Part shown: piece by piece, positions 1 through 5,772 of the stretch | Position numbering within the stretch: position 1 is the stretch's first letter | How the letters are laid out: the number at the start of each line of letters is the position of its first letter | Assembly: GCA_039799445.1 (NCBI GenBank) | Contig: JBDLSO010000044.1 | Coordinates: 1 to 6,396 of the forward strand | Source of the DNA: JBDLSO01 sp039799445 | Lineage (GTDB): Bacteria > Patescibacteriota > Minisyncoccia > Phycocordibacterales > UBA5272 | DNA length: 6,396 nucleotides | Direction: 5' to 3' | Position numbers and translations under genes: made by a program | Notes under the pieces: model-generated | Databases searched by the model: none | The model's input: the letters and a program-made list of their open reading frames with translations, nothing else | What the model was told of the DNA's origin: nothing

Positions 1-1557
1 TCTTTGCACAGTGCATATATTTCAGCCCTCACTGATACCGCACGCTACTATGGACTACCTTATTCTGATGTATTCGAATTACTACTTCCCAAATCACTTT
101 TTGTGTCTGATTTTTCTATATACAAAAAAGAAAAGCCCAACTCACAACCCTTCTCAGAGATTTGTATAGAACAGTCCAAAGAGGAAGCTATTTTGTATTA
201 CAATACATTGATTGCAAACGAGACAACTAAAACCATTTTTATAATTGCTCCAAATATTCAAAGAGTAAAAAGTATACAGAGACAGATAGAAAAAAGATCA
301 GATAGAGATATATATGTACTACACAGTACATTGACGGAGAAAAAACAATTGGCTATTTTAAATCAGATACATAAGGCAGATACGTTTGTGTGCATTTGTA
401 CTCCCCAATATCTTTCGCTTCTTTCTGATTCGTCTATCATCTGTATTGACCAGTCAGAAAGTGAACAATATATTTCCTTTGTGGAGCCGCACATTGATTA
501 TAGACATTTCATACGTGAATGCGCATTACAAAGCAATAGTACATATATCACTTCTGATATATTTCAAATCAAAAATGAAAATACAGACAAAAAGTATTTG
601 AAACCACTGATTGTAGACATGACGGATTCAGCGTCGGGTTCTGCTCATATATGGCAATCGGCAGCACTGCAGAATATACTTGCAGAATCAAAAGACAAGA
701 ATGTATTACTATATGTCCCAAGGCGTGGACTTGCGACAGAAACGCACTGCGGTGATTGCAACACATTACTCACTTGTTCTTGCTCTAATCCTCTTGTGCT
801 TGCAACCCGAGCGACTGGTGTACGATATTACGAATGTCTTGTATGTGCACGTTCATATGATATGTCGGATCAGTACATCGTGACTTGTAAAGGCTGCGGT
901 AGTTGGAATATGAAGCAAATTGGTATCGGCACGGAACTCGTCGCGGACGAGCTCAAAGCAGATGGATATACTGTATTTCGAATCGATAGCGTATATACAA
1001 AAACAGAAGCAGCAATTCGAAACACTGTTTCCCTGTTTGAGAATACTCGCGGAACGATACTAGTTAGCACGGACATATCCTTTGAATATCTGACTCAAAA
1101 AGTAGACATTGTCGTTGCTGTAACACTTGATTCACTTTTACTCAAAATAAATTATCAAAACGATTTTCAGGTATTGCGTAAAATACGTATGTTGCAGAGT
1201 ATGAGTATGAGCAAAATACTATTACAAACACGCATACCAAAGCATTCTGTATATACCACCATAGAAAAAACAACACTTACTGAATGGAAAAAAGCGTACG
1301 TAGCTGAACTGAATACTTTTATGTATCCGCCTTTTGGAGTCCTGCTTCATATGCGAAAAGTTGGCACTCTCACAGAAAGAGAGCTAGCCGCAATCGAGCA
1401 CTTTTGTGTTGATGGCACAATACATTCACAGAAATATAGAGCTTATACAACGGTTACTGTACATTTTAGCAAAGAAGTATGGCAAGAAAATTCAATGTAC
1501 ATACTATATGAACTCAGAAAGATATTAACAAAATCTTTTAGTATAACAGTAGAATAA
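1..1557 (+). CDS. priA: PriA-like primosomal protein N', helicase motifs degenerate (5' end outside window)
   Basis: PriA normally reloads the replicative helicase at stalled forks; family membership is seen, activity is not. The frame is open to the window edge, so the true start lies upstream. Residues here count the TTG at position 4 as 1. Residues 9-30 match the end of the PriA 3'-DNA-binding domain (ARYYGLPYSDVFELLLP); the winged helix that should follow appears missing. A helicase-lobe skeleton remains (IFIIAPN ~78-84, VLHS 105-108, PRRG 239-242), followed by a zinc-site block with cysteine pairs 249/252, 258/260, 278/281 and 295/298, GIGTE 307-311, and the YPPFG motif 441-445. Walker A, the DEEH box (DQSE at 149-152), GSATP (motif III) and QVAGRAGR (motif VI) are not recognisable. 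The second cysteine pair is CxC instead of CxxC. ATP-driven helicase activity is therefore unlikely. It is probably a structural primosome or DNA-binding factor, as proposed for actinobacterial PriA, which also lacks these motifs. It is followed by def and fmt, the usual neighbours of priA. Confidence 0.85.
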   Translation, partial: SLHSAYISALTDTARYYGLPYSDVFELLLPKSLFVSDFSIYKKEKPNSQPFSEICIEQSKEEAILYYNTLIANETTKTIFIIAPNIQRVKSIQRQIEKRSDRDIYVLHSTLTEKKQLAILNQIHKADTFVCICTPQYLSLLSDSSIICIDQSESEQYISFVEPHIDYRHFIRECALQSNSTYITSDIFQIKNENTDKKYLKPLIVDMTDSASGSAHIWQSAALQNILAESKDKNVLLYVPRRGLATETHCGDCNTLLTCSCSNPLVLATRATGVRYYECLVCARSYDMSDQYIVTCKGCGSWNMKQIGIGTELVADELKADGYTVFRIDSVYTKTEAAIRNTVSLFENTRGTILVSTDISFEYLTQKVDIVVAVTLDSLLLKINYQNDFQVLRKIRMLQSMSMSKILLQTRIPKHSVYTTIEKTTLTEWKKAYVAELNTFMYPPFGVLLHMRKVGTLTERELAAIEHFCVDGTIHSQKYRAYTTVTVHFSKEVWQENSMYILYELRKILTKSFSITVE

Positions 1558-1559
1558 TT

Positions 1560-1595
1560 TTTACTAGACTTTGTAATTGTGATATTCTGATATAT
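1560..1595 (+). promoter_or_regulatory. Candidate extended -10 promoter for def-fmt (leaderless start)
   Basis: TTTACT (1560-1565), a 17-nt spacer, then TATTCT (1583-1588) preceded by TGA, giving the extended -10 pattern TGnTATTCT. Transcription would begin about 7 nt downstream, at or next to the def ATG at 1596, so the mRNA would have almost no leader. This fits the absence of any Shine-Dalgarno sequence before def. The 10-mer ATTGTGATAT at 1576-1585 recurs on the other strand in the HPF promoter region (4235-4244). The call rests on consensus matching only. Confidence 0.45.
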
Positions 1596-2120
1596 ATGAA
1601 AATCGTTCAAAATGGAGAGCATCCAGCACTGAGGCAAGAAGCACAGAAAGTGCCGAGAGAGTTGTTTGGTACAGAAAAGCTCAAAGAAATACTCAAAGAG
1701 CTCTTTGAGTTACTTGCAAATGAAGAAGATGGTGTAGCGATTGCCGCTCCCCAAGTAGGTATTGGGTATCAAATATTTGTTGTTTCGCCTGCTATTTTGA
1801 AGAATAAATCTGAAAAACATCGAGTGTATATCAATCCAAAGATAACAAAGCGTTCACAAGAAAAGAAATATATGGACGAAGGTTGTCTCTCTGTACGTTG
1901 GCTATATGGGCAAGTGTTGCGTCATACACGAGTAACAATCACAGCATATGATGAGAATGGCGTAAAGTTTGAACGTGGTGCGACAGGTATACTCGCGCAT
2001 ATATTTCAGCACGAAACCGACCATTTGCTCGGTACATTATTCATCGATAAAGCTATCAATCTACAGAGACTCTCGGACGAGGATATTGAAATAATGAAAC
2101 AAAAAAATGAAAAAAATTAA
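1596..2120 (+). CDS. def: Peptide deformylase
   Basis: Removes the N-formyl group from the initiator methionine of new proteins in the cytoplasm, usually with Fe2+ or another divalent metal. All three family motifs are present: GVAIAAPQ at 46-53 (canonical GxGxAAPQ), EGCLS at 95-99 and HETDH at 139-143. Cys97, His139 and His143 are the metal ligands and Glu140 is the catalytic residue. The 174-residue length is normal. The ATG at 1596 puts the family-typical start (MKIVQNGEHPALR) at residue 1 and lies 38 nt after the priA stop. There is no Shine-Dalgarno sequence; the upstream promoter candidate suggests a leaderless mRNA. The last 14 nt overlap fmt, which points to coupled expression. The C-terminal tail is rich in Lys, Asn and Glu and is encoded by A-runs. 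Confidence 0.97.
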   Translation: MKIVQNGEHPALRQEAQKVPRELFGTEKLKEILKELFELLANEEDGVAIAAPQVGIGYQIFVVSPAILKNKSEKHRVYINPKITKRSQEKKYMDEGCLSVRWLYGQVLRHTRVTITAYDENGVKFERGATGILAHIFQHETDHLLGTLFIDKAINLQRLSDEDIEIMKQKNEKN

Positions 2121-2982
2121 TGAACTCAAAATTGTATTTTTTGGTACTGGTCCGCTAGCAGAGTCAGCTTTGACTACCTTGATTGAAAGCGGTATATCTA
2201 TTTCGTATCTGATTACAAAACCAGACAGACCCGTTGGAAGAAAACAAGAGATAGAGTCGCCTCATATCAAACATATTGCCGAATCTTTTGGTATTCCTAC
2301 ACTGCAACCAGAGTCGATTAAAAAAGAAATACCTGCCGAACTACTTGTAGAAGAATTTGATTTGTTCATTGTTGCCTCGTACGGAAATTTGATTCCAGAT
2401 GCTGTTTTAGATATACCTATTTTTGGAACACTCAATATACATCCGTCGCTCTTGCCTCTCTATCGCGGACCAACACCGATAGAGACTGCGCTTAAAAATG
2501 GAGACAAAACATTTGGTATCAGTATTATGTTCCTAGACGATAAGGTAGATCATGGCCCGATACTAGCACAAAAAGTATTATATGCATTTGATGAAATACA
2601 AGAAGGAGTTTCAGAGGATTTCGAAAGACTAGCAGGAGTATATGGAGCAAGTATGCTCGTAGATGGGCTACTCGAAGATTTTGTTGGTGGTGCTATTTCG
2701 GTCGCCCCCCAAGATCACGCCCTCGCTACTTTTACAAAGAAATTTACAAAAGAAGATGGGCTGGTCTCACTCTCGGATTCACCAGAACATATGATGAACG
2801 TGTACAGAGCCTGCACTCCTTGGCCAGGTTGTTATTTTATTCATACTCATCACGATACTCAAATACGAGTCAAAATAAATGAGATGAAGTATATTGAACA
2901 AGTGCCAACGATAACAATAGTCACCCCAGAAGGCAAAAAACAAATGTCGTGGAAATCATTTCAAAACGGGTATATGAAATGA
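2107..2982 (+). CDS. fmt: Methionyl-tRNA formyltransferase
   Basis: Transfers a formyl group from 10-formyl-tetrahydrofolate to Met-tRNA(fMet) for translation initiation. The N-terminal Rossmann-like start (LKIVFFGTGPLAES, 7-20) is typical. The catalytic triad of the family is visible as Asn110 and His112 in LNIHPSLLPLYRG and Asp148 in VDHGP. The C-terminal tRNA-contacting domain is recognisable from KFTKEDGLV (212-220) and TPWPG (237-241) but is short: 291 residues in total against about 315 in E. coli. The ATG at 2107 is the only sensible start; it lies inside the end of def between two A7 runs, with no Shine-Dalgarno sequence, so translation is probably coupled to def. The stop is TGA. No tRNA gene or sun/rsmB gene follows; the next element is the shared terminator at 3096-3128. 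Confidence 0.97.
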   Translation: MKKINELKIVFFGTGPLAESALTTLIESGISISYLITKPDRPVGRKQEIESPHIKHIAESFGIPTLQPESIKKEIPAELLVEEFDLFIVASYGNLIPDAVLDIPIFGTLNIHPSLLPLYRGPTPIETALKNGDKTFGISIMFLDDKVDHGPILAQKVLYAFDEIQEGVSEDFERLAGVYGASMLVDGLLEDFVGGAISVAPQDHALATFTKKFTKEDGLVSLSDSPEHMMNVYRACTPWPGCYFIHTHHDTQIRVKINEMKYIEQVPTITIVTPEGKKQMSWKSFQNGYMK

Positions 2983-3095
2983 GGGCAGAATACAGAATCC
3001 GGAATATTGAATGTAATTATTTGATATATACGATACGATATGATATGTAGAGATGCAGTCTCTTAAAAATAACTATGCTAGTTTGCTTTATACAT
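2983..3095. other. Intergenic spacer after fmt, no gene seen
   Basis: A very AT-rich stretch of 113 nt between the fmt stop and the bidirectional terminator. It has several GATA-like runs (3022-3047) and one weak 5-bp hairpin (AGAGA/TCTCT, 3049-3063). I see no convincing open frame or RNA gene. It most likely forms the fmt 3' untranslated region. Confidence 0.6.
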
Positions 3096-3128
3096 AATAT
3101 AAAAACGCCCCTAGGGCGTTTTTATATT
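3096..3128. terminator. Bidirectional rho-independent terminator between convergent genes
   Basis: Perfect inverted repeat: left arm 3096-3110 (AATATAAAAACGCCC), 3-nt loop CTA, right arm 3114-3128. The GC core CGCCC/GGGCG is flanked by A5 on the left and T5 on the right, so a hairpin followed by a U-run forms in both directions. It lies 113 nt after fmt and 2 nt beyond the stop codon of the cyclophilin gene on the other strand, so it can end both convergent transcripts. Confidence 0.92.
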
Positions 3129-3130
3129 GA

Positions 3131-3826
3131 TTATTTAAGTGTAGCTTTTTGTATAGTTACGTTTTCGGTTGGTTTGTCTTGGGAATCTGTTGCGACATTT
3201 TCAATTGCAAGTACTGTATCGAGTCCAGATACTACTTTTCCAAACACAGTATAGCTTGGTGGAAGTGGTGCATTTGCAGCTGAGACAATGAAGAATTGGC
3301 TACCATTTGTATTTGGGCCGGCATTTGCCATAGCGAGTGTTCCTTGAAGATAAGTCTCTTTACCAGTCAATTCATCGTTGAACTTGTACCCTGGACCACC
3401 TGTACCCCAAAGGCTTTTAAGCGATTCATCTTTTGATTGCGGATCGCCCGCTTGTATCATGAAGCCTTTGATAACGCGATGGAACTTGACACCATCGTAG
3501 AATCCAGACTGTACTAATTTGGTGAAGTTTGCAGTTGTGTTTGGCTTGTCGGAACTTAGTTCTAAAACAATGTTGCCTTTGTTTGTTTGTAGTGTTACTT
3601 GATTCATTTTTTTGTTTTGAGTTACGGGTGTATTTGTAGCTATATTTTCTTTTTTATCAGTAGTTGTAGTACTGTTTTCAACTATTGCGCTGATATCTGT
3701 ACTTGTACTGTTGAGTTGTGAAAGTACATTTTCTTGAATATTGCTTTGGGTGTTTACCCTGTATGCAACTGCAGCGAGAGCCAGGGCTAGGACTATGAGT
3801 ACGATGATAAATAGTATTTTTTTCAT
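3131..3826 (-). CDS. Membrane-anchored cyclophilin-type peptidyl-prolyl cis-trans isomerase
   Basis: Catalyses cis-trans isomerisation of X-Pro bonds, probably helping secreted or surface proteins fold outside the membrane. The 231 residues are laid out as follows: residues 1-22 a hydrophobic segment after MKK (ILFIIVLIVLALALAAVAY), with no lipobox cysteine, so a membrane anchor or uncleaved signal; residues 23-72 a Ser/Thr/Asn-rich linker; residues 74-231 one cyclophilin domain. Domain hallmarks are FHRVIKGFMIQAGDP (115-129, with the catalytic-type Arg117, Phe122 and Gln125), LAMANAGPNTNGSQFFI (164-180) and YTVFGKV (192-198). The tryptophan that confers cyclosporin binding in human CypA is not apparent. 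The ATG at 3826 was chosen because it starts the hydrophobic anchor and lies 1 nt after the HPF stop; a longer frame up to 4003 would run through HPF. The two genes are probably cotranscribed and translationally coupled. Confidence 0.93.
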   Translation of the reverse strand: MKKILFIIVLIVLALALAAVAYRVNTQSNIQENVLSQLNSTSTDISAIVENSTTTTDKKENIATNTPVTQNKKMNQVTLQTNKGNIVLELSSDKPNTTANFTKLVQSGFYDGVKFHRVIKGFMIQAGDPQSKDESLKSLWGTGGPGYKFNDELTGKETYLQGTLAMANAGPNTNGSQFFIVSAANAPLPPSYTVFGKVVSGLDTVLAIENVATDSQDKPTENVTIQKATLK

Positions 3827-3827
3827 A

Positions 3828-4181
3828 TTAACGTGATTGTAATAATTGTTTAATTCTCTGAGCACCTTTTTTGAAAAGTGAGCTTTTCTTTTCTTTCTTT
3901 TGATATACTTCTCTTTCGAGTATAAGCACCGCTTTATTAAATGCGATTTTGACGTTTGCACCACTTTGTATACTATGATATGTACCAAATGATGCTTTTG
4001 CAACTAATTCAACAGAGTATATATCTCCCTTTTTCTGATGATTAGTGTTTTTGGTAGCTATCACTGTTACAAGAGACTCAGAGTCTTTTGCGAGAACTTT
4101 AATTTTTTGAAGACTTTTCTCTATATACTTTTTGACTACTTCTTCTATATCTATTGATTGCGAAGTTATTTGTATATTCAT
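3828..4181 (-). CDS. hpf: Ribosome hibernation-promoting factor, short HPF/RaiA type
   Basis: Proteins of this family bind the 30S decoding region and inactivate or dimerise ribosomes during stress or starvation. The 117-residue product starts MNIQITSQSIDIEEVVKKYI, the typical first strand and helix of the fold. Residues 48-85 (GDIYSVELVAKASFGTYHS followed by AFNKAVLILERE) supply the later strands and second helix. The tail (about 88-117) is Lys/Arg-rich and fits rRNA contact. The C-terminal dimerisation domain of long HPF is absent. The frame is open further upstream to 4232, but the ATG at 4181 matches the family start and lies downstream of both promoter candidates; an ATG at 4193 (MHIHMNIQ) is the alternative. 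No clear Shine-Dalgarno sequence is seen. It lies 51 nt after pyk and 1 nt before the isomerase gene. Confidence 0.9.
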   Translation of the reverse strand: MNIQITSQSIDIEEVVKKYIEKSLQKIKVLAKDSESLVTVIATKNTNHQKKGDIYSVELVAKASFGTYHSIQSGANVKIAFNKAVLILEREVYQKKEKKSSLFKKGAQRIKQLLQSR

Positions 4182-4220
4182 GTGTATATGCATTTGGCTA
4201 ATAAAACGACTGTCTTGTAT

Positions 4221-4249
4221 ATTGTATAACAATTATATCACAATGACAA
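4221..4249 (-). promoter_or_regulatory. Candidate promoter(s) for hpf-isomerase, overlapping the pyk stop
   Basis: Two overlapping options read on the minus strand. First, TTGTCA (4249-4244), 17 nt, TACAAT (4226-4221), each box one mismatch from consensus. Second, a perfect extended -10, TGATATAAT (4240-4232), with only a weak -35. Either would start transcription near 4225-4214 and give a leader of roughly 33-44 nt before the hpf ATG at 4181. The TATAAT covers the pyk TAA stop. Readthrough from pyk is also possible, since no terminator lies between the genes. Confidence 0.5.
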
Positions 4250-5648
4250 AGAGCATGTTGGTACTACCTGTGACACCGAAAGGTACACCAGCAGTCACTA
4301 CTACTTTGTCACCCTTTCGTGCATATTTTCCAGCAAGTACTATACGTGGTACAGCACTGAGTGCGTCGTCTATAGTGTGAATTGTATCTACTTGAAGTGG
4401 AGTGATATTTGACGATAGTGCAAGCTCTTTGACAGTATGCGCATGAGGTGTGAGTGCTAGTACTCGTACATTTGGATTGAACTTTGCGGCAAGTCTGGCA
4501 CTTGTTCCAGACTCAGTTAGGGCAACGATGAGTGAGGCTCTGACATTGTTTGCTGTTTTGTATACAGATTTACCAATAGAATTACCTATTGCTATTTCTG
4601 GATAGGCTATTGTTTCTGGAATTTCATTTGCTTTTGCTACATTTGTCATCACAGTTACGGCTTCGACTGGAAACTCACCGAGTGTACTTTCCTCAGAAAG
4701 CATCACAGCATCTGTGCCATCATAAATAGCATTTGCAATATCACTCACTTCAGCTCTCGTTGGTACTGGGCTATGTATCATTGATTCGAGCATTTGTGTA
4801 GCTGTTATGACTGGTTTGCCTAGTTCATTGCATTTTGCAATTATTCTTTTTTGATACACAGGTACAAGCTCGGTTGGTACTTCGATAGCAAGATCACCGC
4901 GAGCAACCATAGCACCATCTGCGACTGCGAGAATCTCGTCTAGATTGTCCATCGCTTCTTGGGTTTCTATTTTGGTAATAATTGGTACTACTCTGCCTGC
5001 CTTTTTGAGTAGTTTCTGAAGGTCAAGCACGTCTTTTGCAGTGCGTACAAATGAGAGTGCTATTATGTCTACACCTGCGTCTATTCCAAACTTCAAGTCT
5101 TTCTTGTCTTTCTCTGTGATTGAACTTACCGAGAGATATGCCCCTGGTACATTGACTCCGCGACGTGGTTTCAGCTCGCCACCCACTATCACTTTACATG
5201 TGATTTCTACGCCATTTGTCTTGAGTACTTCTAGCTTCTTTTTACCATCATCGAGCATGATAATTGAACCTTTTTGTACTTCTTGTGGAAGCTTTTCATA
5301 GTTGATATATATTTTCTTGTCGGTTCCGACTATCTTTTCAGAGGTGAGTACAATCTGTGCTCCATTTTTGATAGTGATAGTTGGTGTTGTATATTCACCT
5401 GTTCGTATCTTTGGACCAGAGAGGTCGAGCAGTATAGGAAGTGGTACACCCATTTCTTTTGAAACTTGCTTTGCATTCACTATGCGCGCACCATGCTCGT
5501 TGTGATCGCCATGACTCATATTGAGTCGGACTACATCGAGACCTGCCGCAACGAGTTTGCGCATCATTTCAACTGATTCTGTTCGTGGACCAATTGTTGC
5601 TACTATTTTTGTTCTTTTTTGTGTTGTATTTGTCTGTATTTTTGTCAT
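4233..5648 (-). CDS. pyk: Pyruvate kinase
   Basis: Last step of glycolysis: phosphoenolpyruvate + ADP to pyruvate + ATP in the cytoplasm. The length of 471 residues is normal. Visible motifs: KIVATIGP (14-21); RLNMSHG (41-47) with Arg41 for substrate and Asn43/Ser45 at the monovalent-cation site; LDLSGPKIRTG (74-84); a B domain of roughly 85-180; TKIE (225-228) with catalytic Lys226 and metal ligand Glu228; MVARGDLAIEVP (247-258) with metal ligand Asp252; TATQMLESM (282-290) with Thr284. The C domain (about 355-471) keeps TESGTSAR (378-385), like the sugar-phosphate effector loop in allosteric homologues, so allostery is possible. Lys80 occupies the position that is Glu117 in rabbit muscle enzyme, the variant linked to K+-independent enzymes. 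The ATG at 5648 is preceded by a good promoter but no Shine-Dalgarno sequence. Confidence 0.98.
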   Translation of the reverse strand: MTKIQTNTTQKRTKIVATIGPRTESVEMMRKLVAAGLDVVRLNMSHGDHNEHGARIVNAKQVSKEMGVPLPILLDLSGPKIRTGEYTTPTITIKNGAQIVLTSEKIVGTDKKIYINYEKLPQEVQKGSIIMLDDGKKKLEVLKTNGVEITCKVIVGGELKPRRGVNVPGAYLSVSSITEKDKKDLKFGIDAGVDIIALSFVRTAKDVLDLQKLLKKAGRVVPIITKIETQEAMDNLDEILAVADGAMVARGDLAIEVPTELVPVYQKRIIAKCNELGKPVITATQMLESMIHSPVPTRAEVSDIANAIYDGTDAVMLSEESTLGEFPVEAVTVMTNVAKANEIPETIAYPEIAIGNSIGKSVYKTANNVRASLIVALTESGTSARLAAKFNPNVRVLALTPHAHTVKELALSSNITPLQVDTIHTIDDALSAVPRIVLAGKYARKGDKVVVTAGVPFGVTGSTNMLFVIVI

Positions 5649-5668
5649 ATATATATTCGCGAGTATCT

Positions 5669-5697
5669 AGTATATAAGAAAGTACATATAAGAGCAA
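5669..5697 (-). promoter_or_regulatory. Promoter of pyk
   Basis: On the minus strand TTGCTC (5697-5692), a 17-nt spacer, and TATACT (5674-5669). Transcription would start near 5662, leaving about 14 nt of leader (ending in an AT repeat, ATATATAT) before the ATG at 5648. The -35 box begins one base after the T-run of the upstream gene's terminator, so the gene boundary is as compact as it can be. Confidence 0.72.
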
Positions 5698-5698
5698 G

Positions 5699-5728
5699 AA
5701 AAAAGGGTGCCGATAAATCGGCACCCTT
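5699..5728 (-). terminator. Rho-independent terminator of the repeat-protein gene
   Basis: Perfect 12-bp inverted repeat, AAGGGTGCCGAT at 5703-5714 and its complement at 5717-5728, with a nominal 2-nt loop (in practice the A-T pairs next to the loop open). Read on the minus strand, the GC-rich stem runs into six T (5704-5699). The plus-strand side has only two T, so it works for the minus strand. It ends transcription of the gene at 5773-6339, 44 nt after its stop, and shields the adjoining pyk promoter. Confidence 0.92.
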
Positions 5729-5772
5729 ACAGAGTTCAAGAATTCAGAAGACTACAACTCAGAAGTCTAAAT

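Noticed and set aside
3049..3063. Small hairpin AGAGA-TGCAG-TCTCT after fmt
   Set aside because: Only 5 bp and no T-run; the strong terminator follows 33 nt later.
2980..3066. Read-through of the fmt TGA as glycine (Gracilibacteria/Absconditabacteria code)
   Set aside because: No gene here has an in-frame TGA at a conserved glycine, glycines use GGN, and the fmt protein is complete at the TGA.
3827..4003. Longer version of the isomerase starting at 4003
   Set aside because: The extra 59 residues run out of frame through the HPF coding sequence, are very basic and unlike any cyclophilin, and would place the hydrophobic anchor in mid-protein.
4182..4232. Upstream start of HPF at 4232
   Set aside because: The start would sit on the -10 element and lie upstream of the predicted transcription start, and the added residues do not match the family N-terminus, which begins MNIQIT.
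5745..5768. Imperfect direct repeat CAGAAGACT/CAGAAGTCT, also forming a 5-bp inverted repeat
   Set aside because: Too short to support an attachment site or regulatory element; consistent with chance in AT-rich sequence.
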